Part shown: positions 25,804 to 35,256 of the stretch, piece by piece
Numbering within the stretch: the stretch's first letter is position 1
Layout of the letters: every line of letters starts with the position of its first letter
Assembly: GCA_017829075.1 (NCBI GenBank)
Contig: JAGAJA010000061.1
Coordinates: 62,001 to 126,000, forward strand
Length of the DNA: 64,000 nucleotides
DNA from: Oscillospiraceae bacterium
GTDB lineage: Bacteria > Bacillota_A > Clostridia > Oscillospirales > Ruminococcaceae
Reading direction: 5' to 3'
Made by a program: the position numbers and the translations under genes
The notes under the pieces: model-generated
What the model was told of the DNA's origin: nothing
Database searches by the model: none
What the model saw: only the letters and a program-made list of their open reading frames with translations

Positions 25804-25816
25804 TGTAAAAATTACA
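25804..25816. promoter_or_regulatory. Palindrome at the arginine operon start point
   Basis: TGTAAAAATTACA is a perfect palindrome (TGTAA-AAA-TTACA) located at the predicted transcription start, 7 nt after the -10 box. Together with the ARG-box-like site at 25707 it is the best candidate operator for arginine repression. Confidence 0.45.
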
Positions 25817-25916
25817 AGGAATGCTGACCTAAAAATGCCCATACATATTTAGTTAAAATATGGAGTGATTTATTTCGGCTTTTCCTTAAAAATTCCATAA
25901 AGGAGAACTTAAAATC

Positions 25917-27146
25917 ATGGCAAAAGAAATCAAAAAGATCATTCTTGCATATTCCGGCGGACTTGACACCTCTATTATCATTCCGTGGCTGCATGAAAAT
26001 TATCCCGGCTGCGAAGTTATCTGCGTTGCAGGAAACGTAGGTCAGGACTCCGAGATCGTTGGTCTTGAGGAGAGAGCAAAGAAGACCGGCGCTTCCAAGC
26101 TGTACATTGAGGATATTCAGGACGAATTCGTAAACGACTTTATCTTCCCGACTCTCAAGGCAGGCGCAAAGTACGAGGGCTATCTGCTCGGTACTTCCTT
26201 CGCACGTCCTCCTATTGCAAAGCGTCTTGTTGAGATCGCAAAGAAAGAGGGCGCTGACGCTATCTGCCACGGCTGCACCGGCAAGGGCAACGATCAGGTG
26301 CGTTTTGAGCTGACTATCAAGGCGCTTGCACCTGAGCTGGAGATCATCGCTCCGTGGCGTATCTGGGACATCAAGTCCAGAGATCAGGAAATCGACTACG
26401 CTGAGGCTCACAATGTTCCGATCAAAATCACCCGTGAAACCAACTATTCCAAGGATATGAACCTGTGGCATCTGTCCCACGAGGGTCTTGACCTTGAGGA
26501 TCCGGCAAATGAGCCGCAGTACAACAAGCCCGGCTTCCTTGAGCTGGGTGTATCCCCTGAGCAGGCTCCTGACAAGCCTACATATGTTACCATTCACTTT
26601 GAAAAGGGTATCCCCACCGCCCTCAACGGTGAAACAATGGACGGCGTAAAGCTTATCAAGACCCTGAACAAGCTCGGCGGAGAGAACGGCATCGGTCTGT
26701 TTGACGTTGTAGAGAACAGACTTGTCGGCATGAAGTCCCGCGGCGTTTATGAGACCCCCGGCGGAACTATCCTCTATCACGCTCATGAGGTTCTGGAAAC
26801 AATCTGCCTTGACAAGGAAACTCAGCACTACAAGGCTGGTCTTGCTCAGAAGTACGCAGACATCGTATACAACGGTCAGTGGTACACTCCCCTGCGCGAG
26901 GCTATGGACGCATTCGTTGACAAGACTCAGGAAACAGTTACCGGCGACGTAAAGCTGAAGCTCTACAAGGGCAACATCATCAACGCCGGCGTAACCTCTC
27001 CGTACACTCTGTACAGCGAGGACTTTGCTTCCTTCGGCGAGGACGATGTTTACAACCAGAAGGATTCCGCAGGATTTATCAACCTGTTCGGTCTGCCGAT
27101 CAAGGTTAAGGCTCTTCTTGACGCAGACAGAGCAAAGAACAAGTAA
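25917..27146 (+). CDS. argG: Argininosuccinate synthase
   Basis: ArgG joins citrulline and aspartate with ATP to give argininosuccinate. The 409-residue enzyme has the ATP pyrophosphatase loop [10 protein letters not shown] at residues 11-20, [13 protein letters not shown], and the tetramer C-terminal helix region. The ribosome binding site AAAGGAG precedes the ATG. It is the first gene of an eight-gene arginine operon in which the last two steps of the pathway (argG, argH) come first and the acetylated-intermediate genes follow. Confidence 0.98.
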   Translation: MAKEIKKIILAYSGGLDTSIIIPWLHENYPGCEVICVAGNVGQDSEIVGLEERAKKTGASKLYIEDIQDEFVNDFIFPTLKAGAKYEGYLLGTSFARPPIAKRLVEIAKKEGADAICHGCTGKGNDQVRFELTIKALAPELEIIAPWRIWDIKSRDQEIDYAEAHNVPIKITRETNYSKDMNLWHLSHEGLDLEDPANEPQYNKPGFLELGVSPEQAPDKPTYVTIHFEKGIPTALNGETMDGVKLIKTLNKLGGENGIGLFDVVENRLVGMKSRGVYETPGGTILYHAHEVLETICLDKETQHYKAGLAQKYADIVYNGQWYTPLREAMDAFVDKTQETVTGDVKLKLYKGNIINAGVTSPYTLYSEDFASFGEDDVYNQKDSAGFINLFGLPIKVKALLDADRAKNK

Positions 27147-27222
27147 TATAGTTTTGCATTTTCAGAGGGCGGGAAGAAACTCCTTTCCGCTCTCCTATCA
27201 TTTATACTAAAGAGGTAGTTTT

Positions 27223-28614
27223 ATGGCAGAAATGATGTGGGCTGGACGTTCCTCTCAGGGAGTAGACAGCAGAGTGAACGCGTTCAATTCTTCTATCGCG
27301 TTTGACGGAAGAATGTACAGGCAGGATATCGAGGGCAGCATTGCTCACGCGACCATGCTCGGAGAACAGGGCATAATAAGCATGAGCGACAGCCTTGAGA
27401 TAATCGGCGGACTTAAAGAAATACTTTCGGATATCGAGAGCGGAAAGCTGCAGTTTGACATGACTGCGGAGGATATTCATATGTTTATCGAGGCGGAGCT
27501 TACAAAGCGCCTTGGCGACGTAGGAAAGCGGCTTCACACCTCTCGTTCGCGAAATGATCAGGTCGCGCTGGATATCCGTCTGTATCTGCGGGACGAAATC
27601 AAGGGACTGCGTGAGCTTGTGGTTTCTCTGGTCAACGTACTCTGCAATATCGCTGAGGAAAACACCGATACAATCATGCCCGGCTACACGCATTTACAGC
27701 GCGCTCAGCCGATCACCTTCGGTCATCACATGATGGCTTACGCGCAGATGCTTCTGAGGGATATCGAGCGCTTTGACGATACGCTCCGAAGAATGAACGT
27801 TTCCCCGCTTGGAAGCTGTGCTCTTGCCGGAACTACCTATGACATTGACCGCTTCCGTACAGCAGGGCTTCTCGGAATGGACGCGCCTATGGTGAATTCT
27901 CTGGACGGAGTTTCCGACCGGGATTTCTGCATTGAGCTTGCAAGCGCGATCTCTATCTGCATGATGCACCTGTCGAGGTTCTCTGAGGAGATAATCATGT
28001 GGTGCAGCTGGGAGTTCAAATTCATTGAGCTTTCTGACCGCTTCTCAACCGGTTCGAGCATTATGCCGCAGAAGAAAAACCCGGACGTTACCGAGCTTAT
28101 CCGCGGCAAGACCGCTAGAGTTATCGGCGACAACGTAACTCTGCTCACAATGATGAAAGGTCTTCCCCTCGCCTATAACAAGGATATGCAGGAGGACAAG
28201 GAAGCGATATTTGACGCTGTGGATAACCTCAAGCTGTGCCTGACTACCTTCATTCCCATGCTTGAAACCATGACACTCTACAAGGACAACATGAGAAAGG
28301 CTGCGGCTAAGGGATTTATCAACGCAACTGACTGCGCAGATTATCTCGTAAAAAAAGGTATGCCGTTCAGAACTGCGTACAAGATAACCGGCGGTCTGGT
28401 GGCACACTGCATTGAACTGAACACAACGCTGGAGGAACTGCCGATTTCGGATTATCAGAAGCAGAGCGAGCTGTTTGACAACGACGTTTACGAGGCGATA
28501 AGTCTTGACACCTGCGTAAGAGAGCGCCGTTCTTTCGGCGGCCCCGCTCCGGAAAGCGTAAAGGCGCAGATAGAGCTTACAAGAAAGAAACTGGAGGAGC
28601 TTGGCAATGGTTAA
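27223..28614 (+). CDS. argH: Argininosuccinate lyase
   Basis: ArgH splits argininosuccinate into arginine and fumarate. The 463-residue member of the fumarase/aspartase superfamily has TSRSRNDQVALD, the acid-base histidine region PGYTHLQRAQPITFGHH, and the signature GSSIMPQKKNPDVTEL near residue 278-293 whose Ser is catalytic. Its ribosome binding site is AAAGAGGTAG. Its last codons overlap the start of argC by 8 bp. A GC-rich inverted repeat without T-run lies in the 76-bp argG-argH gap. Confidence 0.98.
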   Translation: MAEMMWAGRSSQGVDSRVNAFNSSIAFDGRMYRQDIEGSIAHATMLGEQGIISMSDSLEIIGGLKEILSDIESGKLQFDMTAEDIHMFIEAELTKRLGDVGKRLHTSRSRNDQVALDIRLYLRDEIKGLRELVVSLVNVLCNIAEENTDTIMPGYTHLQRAQPITFGHHMMAYAQMLLRDIERFDDTLRRMNVSPLGSCALAGTTYDIDRFRTAGLLGMDAPMVNSLDGVSDRDFCIELASAISICMMHLSRFSEEIIMWCSWEFKFIELSDRFSTGSSIMPQKKNPDVTELIRGKTARVIGDNVTLLTMMKGLPLAYNKDMQEDKEAIFDAVDNLKLCLTTFIPMLETMTLYKDNMRKAAAKGFINATDCADYLVKKGMPFRTAYKITGGLVAHCIELNTTLEELPISDYQKQSELFDNDVYEAISLDTCVRERRSFGGPAPESVKAQIELTRKKLEELGNG

Positions 28615-29542
28615 GGTTTACATAGACGGTCAGGAGGGCACTACCGGACTTAAAATTCTGGAGCGCTTCAAGAACCGCACCGATATAGAGCTGCTTCGCA
28701 TTGACGAGGACAAGCGCAAGGACGCTGACGAGCGGAAAAAGCTCATTCACAGCGCGGATTTCACTTTCCTCTGCCTGCCGGACGCAGCCGCAAGAGAGGC
28801 AGTTGCTCTCGCAGAGGGCAGCAAGACCCGTATCATTGATGCTTCCACCGCTCACCGCACCGACCCTGCATGGGCATACGGCTTCCCAGAGCTTGGCAAG
28901 GATTTCCGGGAGAAAATTGCAGGCTCTGACCGAACCGCAGTCCCCGGCTGCTACGCGAGCGGATTTGCTTCAATGGTTTACCCGCTGGTTAAGCTTGGGA
29001 TAATGCCGAGCGACTATCCGGTAAGCGTTCACGCGGTTTCCGGTTACAGCGGCGCAGGAAAGAAAGCAATCGCAGTGTATGAGAGTGCTGACCGCCCTGC
29101 GGATTTCGACAGCCCCAGACAGTACGCGCTGACCCAGCAGCACAAGCACCTGCCTGAGATGCAGAAGATATGCGGTCTTGACTATGCGCCTGCTTTCAAT
29201 CCGCTGGTGTGCGACTATTTCAGCGGCATGGTGGTTTCCCTGCCCCTGCACACTAGACTGCTGGCTAAGAAATACACTGCCGATGATATTAGAAAAGCGC
29301 TTGCTGAATACTATGACGGCGCAAATTTCGTTAAGGTAATGCCGGAGGGCGAGCCGCAGGACGGATTTATCGGCGCAAATAATTTAAGCGGTACGAATAT
29401 GATGCAGCTTTTCGTGAACGGAAACGATGAACGGCTCATTCTCTGCTCAAGACTTGACAACTTAGGAAAGGGAGCAAGCGGCGCGGCGGTTCAGTGCCTT
29501 AACATAATGATGGGCATTGACGAAACAACCGGTCTGCTGTAA
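28607..29542 (+). CDS. argC: N-acetyl-gamma-glutamyl-phosphate reductase
   Basis: ArgC reduces N-acetylglutamyl phosphate to the semialdehyde using NADPH. The 311-residue protein is the shorter ArgC class (about 310 residues rather than about 345). It has VYIDGQEGTTGLKI (nucleotide binding), the catalytic Cys in VPGCYASGF, and SGYSGAGKK. The ATG at 28607 has GGAGG 9 nt upstream inside argH; an in-frame TTG two codons earlier is too close to it. The 8-bp overlap with argH suggests translational coupling. Confidence 0.96.
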   Translation: MVKVYIDGQEGTTGLKILERFKNRTDIELLRIDEDKRKDADERKKLIHSADFTFLCLPDAAAREAVALAEGSKTRIIDASTAHRTDPAWAYGFPELGKDFREKIAGSDRTAVPGCYASGFASMVYPLVKLGIMPSDYPVSVHAVSGYSGAGKKAIAVYESADRPADFDSPRQYALTQQHKHLPEMQKICGLDYAPAFNPLVCDYFSGMVVSLPLHTRLLAKKYTADDIRKALAEYYDGANFVKVMPEGEPQDGFIGANNLSGTNMMQLFVNGNDERLILCSRLDNLGKGASGAAVQCLNIMMGIDETTGLL

Positions 29543-29552
29543 GGTTACTGAA

Positions 29553-30788
29553 ATGGTTAAATTTGAAGGATATGAATTTGTAGACGGCGGCGTGTGCGCT
29601 GCCGAGGGATTTGCCGCGGCGGGAGTTATCGCCGGGATCAAGGCGGGAAACACCACAAAGCGCGACCTTGCCATGATATACTGCGCTGAACGTTGCAGAA
29701 CCGCTGCTCTCTACACCACAAACAAGGTAAAGGGCGCGCCGATCTACGTTACGCAGAAGCACCTGAAAGACGGCTACGCTCAGGCTATTATCGTAAACTC
29801 CGGCAACGCTAACACCTGCAACGAAAACGGCATTGAGATCGCCGAGCAGATGTGCGAGCTTACCGCCGAGGCTCTGGATATAGACGCTGAGGACGTGCTT
29901 GTCGGCTCTACCGGAGTTATCGGTCAGCCGCTTTCCATAAAGCCGATCAAGACGCGTATACCTACTCTCGCAAAGGAGCTTTCTCCGAAAAAGAGCAGCG
30001 AAGCCTGCGAAGCTATAATGACCACAGACACCCGCAAGAAAGAACTTGCTGTTGAGTTTGAAATTGACGGTAGAAAGTGTCATGTGGGCGGAATTTCTAA
30101 GGGCAGCGGCATGATCGCCCCAAATATGGCGACAATGCTCGGATTTATCACAACTGACGTTGCGATCTGCGGAGAGCTGCTTGAAAAGGCGCTGCGCAAG
30201 GTGAATGCGCTGACATACAGCATGGTAAGCGTTGACGGGGACACCTCCACGAACGATACGCTTATTCTGATGAGCAGCGGTCTTGCCAAGAACCCGGAGA
30301 TCACCTGCGAGGATACGAATTACGAAAAATTCGAGAATGCGCTGTATGCGGTAATGATGAACCTTGCTAGAGAAACTGCACGGGACGGCGAAGGCGCGAC
30401 AAAGCTGCTTGAGTGCATCGTAAAGGGCGCTCCGGACGAGAATACCGCGAAGATCGTGGCAAAGTCCGTAATTTCCTCCAGCCTTGTTAAGGCGGCAATG
30501 TTCGCTTCTGACGCGAACTGGGGAAGAATTCTCTGCGCAATAGGCTATGCAAATGCTGATTTCGATATAGCTGGTGTATCGGTAGAGCTTGCCAGCGAAA
30601 AGGGCAAGCTCACAGTATGCACAAACGGCGCGGGAATAAGTTTCTCCGAAGATGCCGCAAAGGAGATACTCTCCGAGGAGGAGATCAAGATACTGGTTGA
30701 TCTGCACTGCGGCGAGGGCGAGGCAATCGCTTGGGGCTGCGATCTTACATTCGAGTATGTTAAGATCAATGCGGAATACCGGACATAA
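29553..30788 (+). CDS. argJ: Bifunctional ornithine acetyltransferase / N-acetylglutamate synthase
   Basis: ArgJ moves the acetyl group from N-acetylornithine to glutamate, closing the acetyl cycle; many homologues also make acetylglutamate from acetyl-CoA. The 411-residue precursor is self-cleaved at Ala-Thr in the motif APNMATMLGFITTD; here Thr194 is the predicted nucleophile. It ends with the conserved segment NAEYRT. The start ATG at 29553 follows a weak AAGG; a TTG 36 nt upstream inside argC is rejected. The presence of argJ and absence of argE or argA shows the cyclic pathway. Confidence 0.97.
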   Translation: MVKFEGYEFVDGGVCAAEGFAAAGVIAGIKAGNTTKRDLAMIYCAERCRTAALYTTNKVKGAPIYVTQKHLKDGYAQAIIVNSGNANTCNENGIEIAEQMCELTAEALDIDAEDVLVGSTGVIGQPLSIKPIKTRIPTLAKELSPKKSSEACEAIMTTDTRKKELAVEFEIDGRKCHVGGISKGSGMIAPNMATMLGFITTDVAICGELLEKALRKVNALTYSMVSVDGDTSTNDTLILMSSGLAKNPEITCEDTNYEKFENALYAVMMNLARETARDGEGATKLLECIVKGAPDENTAKIVAKSVISSSLVKAAMFASDANWGRILCAIGYANADFDIAGVSVELASEKGKLTVCTNGAGISFSEDAAKEILSEEEIKILVDLHCGEGEAIAWGCDLTFEYVKINAEYRT

Positions 30789-30803
30789 TACGAGGTGCTG
30801 ACA

Positions 30804-31658
30804 ATGCAGATAGATTACGACATAAGAGCCAACGTCATGGTCGAGGCTCTCCCCTATCTTCAGGAATACAACGATAAGGTCGTTGTTGTGAAGTACGGCG
30901 GAAATGCCATGACAAACGAAACATTGAAGCAGGCAGTCATGCAGGATATCGTACTGCTGTCCCTTGTCGGGATAAAGGTGGTTCTGGTACACGGCGGCGG
31001 CCCTGAGATCAATGCAATGCTCAAAAAGATCAACAAACCCAGCGAGTTTGTGAATGGTCTGCGCTATACCGACGAGGAAACGATCGACATTGTTCAGATG
31101 GTTCTTGCTGGCAAGGTAAACAAGGATCTTGTTCAGCTTCTCCAGCAGGCTGGCGGCAAGGCGATAGGTCTTTGCGGTCTTGACGGAAAGCTCATTCAGG
31201 CGGAGCAGCTCAACCCGGATCTTGGTTTCGTGGGCGAGATAACAGACGTAAATCCGGAAGTGATCAACACCGCTCTGAACAACGGCTATATCCCGGTAAT
31301 CTCTACCGTTGCCACAGGAAAGAACGGCGAAGTCTACAACATAAATGCGGACACCGCAGCCGCGAGAATTGCCGCGGAAATGAAAGCCGCTAACCTCATT
31401 CTCCTGACGGATATCAAGGGACTTCTTGAGGACAAGGACGATGAAAACACACTTATCCGCACCGTTGGCGTAAGCGAAGTACCCTACCTCAAAAAGCAGG
31501 GCATAATCACCGGCGGCATGATACCGAAGATAGACTGCTGCGTTGAGGCTGTCCGCCGTGGAGTAAAGAAAACCAACATCATTGACGGACGTATCCCCCA
31601 CTCAATTCTTATTGAGCTGCTGACAGATACCGGCGCGGGTACCATGATTATTGCGTAA
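30804..31658 (+). CDS. argB: Acetylglutamate kinase
   Basis: ArgB phosphorylates N-acetylglutamate and is often the arginine-feedback point of the cyclic pathway. The 284-residue amino-acid kinase has KYGGNAMTN, VLVHGGGPEINAML, NINADTAAARIAAEM and the C-terminal GGMIPKIDCCVEAVRRGV. The N-terminal helix before KYGG (about 25 residues) is present; in arginine-sensitive hexameric forms this helix interlocks dimers, so feedback inhibition is plausible. The ATG at 30804 has GAGGTG 7 nt upstream. Confidence 0.97.
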   Translation: MQIDYDIRANVMVEALPYLQEYNDKVVVVKYGGNAMTNETLKQAVMQDIVLLSLVGIKVVLVHGGGPEINAMLKKINKPSEFVNGLRYTDEETIDIVQMVLAGKVNKDLVQLLQQAGGKAIGLCGLDGKLIQAEQLNPDLGFVGEITDVNPEVINTALNNGYIPVISTVATGKNGEVYNINADTAAARIAAEMKAANLILLTDIKGLLEDKDDENTLIRTVGVSEVPYLKKQGIITGGMIPKIDCCVEAVRRGVKKTNIIDGRIPHSILIELLTDTGAGTMIIA

Positions 31659-31667
31659 GAGGTAACA

Positions 31668-32834
31668 ATGAGCACTATTGAACAGTTCAACAAATATGTA
31701 ATGCCCAGCTACGGCAGATATGACCTTGTACTTGACAAGGGCGAGGGCAGACAGGCGGTTGACGAGGACGGAAAGCAGTACATAGATTTCGGAAGCGGAA
31801 TTGGCACTAACTCCCTCGGCTACTGCAACGAGGACTGGGTTGAGGCGGTCTGCGAGCAGGCGCACAAGATCCAGCATACCTCAAATTATTACTACACAAA
31901 GGTTCAGGCTGACTTTGCAAAAGCTCTCTGCGAAACCGCCGGTTATACCGATATGTTTTTCGGAAACTCCGGCGCGGAGGCTAATGAATGCGCGATAAAA
32001 ATCGCGAGAAAGTACAGCTTTGACAAATACGGCAAGGGCAGACACAACATAATCACTCTCGTGAACAGCTTCCACGGCAGAACTCTCTGCACACTCTCCG
32101 CTACCGGGCAGGACGTGTTCCACAACTATTTCTTCCCGTTCGTGGAGGGATTTATCAACGTTGAAGCGAACAACATTGAGGATCTTCGGGCGAAGCTTGA
32201 CGACACTGTATGCGCTGTAATGTTTGAGTACATTCAGGGCGAGGGCGGAGTAATGCCGCTCCAGCAGGATTTCGTGGACGAGATATTCAGACTGTGCGCC
32301 GAAAAGGACGTGCTGACTATTGCGGACGAGGTTCAGACAGGCGTCGGCAGGACAGGTAAATTCCTCGCCGGGGACAATTTCGGACATAAAGCGGATCTGA
32401 CTACGCTTGCCAAGGGGCTTGCGGGCGGCGTTCCTATCGGAGTATGCCTTTCCGGTGAGAAGTGCGCAAAGGTTCTCACACCCGGAACCCACGGCTCTAC
32501 CTTTGGTGGAAATCCCATTTCCTGCGCCGGCGGTCTTGCAGTACTCCGGAAAGTGAACAGTGCGGGCTTCCTTGATGAGGTTGCGGAAAAGGGGCAGTAT
32601 ATTCGTGAGAAACTGCTTACTTCACCGGAGGTGGCTTCCGTTTCCGGAATGGGTCTGATGATTGGCATTGAGCTCAAGAACAAGAAAGCCGGAGATATCG
32701 TAAAGGCTGCGCTTGACAAGGGACTGCTGCTGCTCACCGCCAAAACTAAGGTTCGTCTGCTCCCTCCCCTCACTATTACCTATGAGGAGATCGACAAGGG
32801 TCTTGAAATACTCCTCGGTCTGCTGAACTCCTGA
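31668..32834 (+). CDS. argD: Acetylornithine aminotransferase
   Basis: ArgD converts N-acetylglutamate semialdehyde to N-acetylornithine with glutamate and PLP. This 388-residue class-III aminotransferase has FGSGIGTNSLGY, FGNSGAEANECAIK, ADEVQTGVGRTGK and the PLP-lysine motif TLAKGLAGGVPIG, followed by GTHGSTFGGNPISCA. It starts 9 bp after argB with AAGAGGTAACA as ribosome binding site. Confidence 0.96.
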   Translation: MSTIEQFNKYVMPSYGRYDLVLDKGEGRQAVDEDGKQYIDFGSGIGTNSLGYCNEDWVEAVCEQAHKIQHTSNYYYTKVQADFAKALCETAGYTDMFFGNSGAEANECAIKIARKYSFDKYGKGRHNIITLVNSFHGRTLCTLSATGQDVFHNYFFPFVEGFINVEANNIEDLRAKLDDTVCAVMFEYIQGEGGVMPLQQDFVDEIFRLCAEKDVLTIADEVQTGVGRTGKFLAGDNFGHKADLTTLAKGLAGGVPIGVCLSGEKCAKVLTPGTHGSTFGGNPISCAGGLAVLRKVNSAGFLDEVAEKGQYIREKLLTSPEVASVSGMGLMIGIELKNKKAGDIVKAALDKGLLLLTAKTKVRLLPPLTITYEEIDKGLEILLGLLNS

Positions 32835-32856
32835 ACAATTCAAGAAAGGAATTCTA

Positions 32857-33288
32857 ATGGAATACAGACTGCTGACTCTCGACGACTATGACGAGATTTT
32901 CTCCCTGTGGAGCAGTATTGAGGGAATGGGGCTTCGCAGTCTAGACGACAGCCGCAGCGGAATTGATATGTTCCTGCGAAGAAATCCAGCAACCTGCTTT
33001 GCCGCCGAGGAAAACCGAAAGATCGTCGGCTGTATTCTCTGCGGTCATGACGGGCGGCGCGGATTTATCTATCACACCTGCGTCCACCCGGATTTTCGCG
33101 GCAGGGGTATCGGCTCAGAGCTGGTGAAGCTTGCCTGCAATGCCCTGAGTGCCGAGGGAATAAACAAATGCGCCCTCGTCTGCTACTCCAGCAATCAGAC
33201 CGGAAACGGCTTCTGGAATGCAGAACACTGGGAGAAGCGCGAAGATCTCAATTACTACAACCTATCACTGAACGACAATAACATCTGA
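32857..33288 (+). CDS. GNAT-family N-acetyltransferase within the arginine operon
   Basis: A 143-residue single-domain GNAT protein. Motif A is VHPDFRGRGIGSELVKLA and motif B includes NGFWNAEHWEKR. It lies between argD and argF with 22 and 14 bp gaps and its own ribosome binding site (AAGAAAGGA), so it is part of the operon. Possible roles are a replenishing N-acetylglutamate synthase, acetylation of an intermediate, or protein acetylation. It lacks the amino-acid-kinase domain of classical ArgA. The substrate cannot be assigned from sequence. Confidence 0.85.
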   Translation: MEYRLLTLDDYDEIFSLWSSIEGMGLRSLDDSRSGIDMFLRRNPATCFAAEENRKIVGCILCGHDGRRGFIYHTCVHPDFRGRGIGSELVKLACNALSAEGINKCALVCYSSNQTGNGFWNAEHWEKREDLNYYNLSLNDNNI

Positions 33289-33302
33289 CGAAAGGAAAAA
33301 CT

Positions 33303-34217
33303 ATGAAGCATTTATTAAAGCTCCTCGACCTTTCCACCGAGGAAATAATCGACATTCTTAACCTTGCCGACCAGCTCAAATACGAGCAGAAGCACGGAAT
33401 TCCCCACAATATTCTGAAAGGCATGACCCTTGGAATGATATTCCAGAAGTCCTCCACAAGAACCCGTGTTTCCTTTGAAACCGGTATGTATCAGCTTGGA
33501 GGTCAGGCGCTGTTCCTGTCCTCTAAGGAGCTTCAGATCGGACGCGGCGAGCCTGTTCAGGATACCGCAAGAGTTCTGTCCCGGTACATCAACGGCATTA
33601 TGATCAGAACCTTTGCTCAGCAGGAGGTTGAGGATCTGGCGGCATTCGGAACTATTCCGATAATCAACGGACTTACCGACTACTGCCACCCTTGTCAGGT
33701 TCTGGCTGATCTCCAGACCGTTCGTGAGTACAAGAACAAGCTTGACGGACTGAAGTTCTGCTACATCGGTGACGGCAACAATATGGCGAACTCCCTGACC
33801 GTCGGCGCCCTCAAGGTAGGCATGAGCGTTTCCCTCGCCTGCCCTGTTGGTTACTACCCTGACGAAACAATTCTTGAATTCGCAAAGCAGTATCCCGGCA
33901 AGTTCCAGATCGTGAACGATCCTGTTGAAGCTGCGGCAGACGCTGATGTGCTTTATACTGACGTATGGGCTTCCATGGGTCAGGAGGGCGAAGCTGAGAA
34001 GAGAAAGATCGCATTCAAGGGCTACCAGATAAACGACGCGGTCATGGCTTCCGCAAAGTCCGACGCAATGGTTATGCACTGCCTGCCCGCTCACCGCGAG
34101 GAAGAGATCACCGCAAAGGTATTCGAGCAGCACGCAAACGAGATTTTTGACGAGGCTGAAAACAGACTCCATGCGCAGAAAGCTGTAATGGTTCGCCTGA
34201 TGGCGCCTGACGCTTGA
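33303..34217 (+). CDS. argF: Ornithine carbamoyltransferase
   Basis: ArgF makes citrulline from ornithine and carbamoyl phosphate. The 304-residue protein has the carbamoyl phosphate motif SSTRTRVSFE, the DYCHPCQVLADLQT segment, and the ornithine-binding Cys loop MHCLPAHREEEIT. It closes the operon and is followed by a strong terminator. No carbamoyl phosphate synthase (carAB) gene is present here. Confidence 0.97.
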   Translation: MKHLLKLLDLSTEEIIDILNLADQLKYEQKHGIPHNILKGMTLGMIFQKSSTRTRVSFETGMYQLGGQALFLSSKELQIGRGEPVQDTARVLSRYINGIMIRTFAQQEVEDLAAFGTIPIINGLTDYCHPCQVLADLQTVREYKNKLDGLKFCYIGDGNNMANSLTVGALKVGMSVSLACPVGYYPDETILEFAKQYPGKFQIVNDPVEAAADADVLYTDVWASMGQEGEAEKRKIAFKGYQINDAVMASAKSDAMVMHCLPAHREEEITAKVFEQHANEIFDEAENRLHAQKAVMVRLMAPDA

Positions 34218-34239
34218 TTTGCATAATCACATAATATTT

Positions 34240-34273
34240 CACCGGGAAAATGAAAATTCCCGGTGATTTTTTG
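34240..34273 (+). terminator. Terminator of the arginine operon
   Basis: CACCGGGAA and TTCCCGGTG form a 9-bp stem followed by ATTTTTTG, 22 nt after the argF stop. Confidence 0.9.
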
Positions 34274-34335
34274 TATGTATAATTACAGACCTGCCCTCAT
34301 ATTATGTACAGAAAAAATTATTCTGGAGGTAAAAA

Positions 34336-35256
34336 ATGACAGAGTATCTGCCTGAGGGCTTTTTGATCAACACTGCGGAAAACCGCAGCAGCCTGATGTC
34401 CTATTTTTCACTGAACGAATGCATGGCAACCGGGAAGATTCTTGAAGCTCCCTGCATTGTCTGCGACAGCCGGCATAATCTGGTAATAGATCTGGGCTGC
34501 ATGAGAGGAATAATTCCTCGCGAGGAAGGCGCTATCGGAATAACCGAGGGAACGACAAAGGACATTGCGCTGATATCCCGTGTGAATAAGCCTGTTTCGT
34601 TCGTTGTGACTGACTTCCGGCGAAAGGAGGACGGAGAGCTGTATGCAGTGCTTTCCCGCAAGGCGGCGCAGGAAAAGTGCATGAAAGAGTATCTGAGCGG
34701 ACTGACTCCCGGAGATATTATTCCTGCGAAAGTGACTCATTTAGAGCCGTTCGGCTGTTTCGTGGATATCGGCTGCGGTATTCCCTCGCTTATTCCTATT
34801 GACATGATATCTGTGTCGCGAATAACCCACCCCAGCGATCGTTTCCATGTTGGACAGAACATTTACGCCGTGGTGAAATCCCTTGAAAACGGCAGGATCT
34901 GTCTAACTCACAAGGAGCTTCTCGGCACATGGGAAGAAAACGCTGCGATGTACGAGGTCGGCGAAACCGTCACCGGAATTGTCCGTTCAATTGAGGAATA
35001 CGGCATATTTGTGGAGCTTGCGCCGAACCTTGCCGGTCTGGCGGAATTCCGGAGCAACGTGACGGTAAATAGCTGCGCTAGCGTTTACATAAAGGCTATC
35101 ATTCCCGAAAAGATGAAAATAAAGCTCATCATCGTGAGCAGTTCGGAGAATGCTTACTGTGATAATGAGCTAAAATATTTCATGACCTCCGGTCATATCG
35201 ACCGCTGGCTTTATTCCGGTGAAAATTCAAGCAAGGTAATTCAGACTATTTTTTGA
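34336..35256 (+). CDS. S1 RNA-binding repeat protein
   Basis: A 306-residue protein with three S1-like OB-fold repeats: about residues 34-115 (imperfect), 125-195 (GDIIPAKVTHLEPFGCFVDIG) and 210-275 (GETVTGIVRSIEEYGIFVEL). It resembles the small S1-like proteins of Clostridia annotated as ribosomal protein S1 homologues, but it has fewer repeats than E. coli S1 and no ribosome-binding N-terminal pair that I can identify. It probably binds RNA. The ribosome binding site is CTGGAGGT. The gene converges with rarA and overlaps its 3' end by 11 bp, with no terminator between them. Confidence 0.85.
   Translation: MTEYLPEGFLINTAENRSSLMSYFSLNECMATGKILEAPCIVCDSRHNLVIDLGCMRGIIPREEGAIGITEGTTKDIALISRVNKPVSFVVTDFRRKEDGELYAVLSRKAAQEKCMKEYLSGLTPGDIIPAKVTHLEPFGCFVDIGCGIPSLIPIDMISVSRITHPSDRFHVGQNIYAVVKSLENGRICLTHKELLGTWEENAAMYEVGETVTGIVRSIEEYGIFVELAPNLAGLAEFRSNVTVNSCASVYIKAIIPEKMKIKLIIVSSSENAYCDNELKYFMTSGHIDRWLYSGENSSKVIQTIF

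Noticed and set aside
29499..31601. A 700-codon open frame on the minus strand opposite argJ and argB.
   Set aside because: It is antisense to two clear, well-conserved genes with ribosome binding sites and motifs. The composition is Cys/His/Arg-rich and matches no family; it arises from codon bias of the sense genes.
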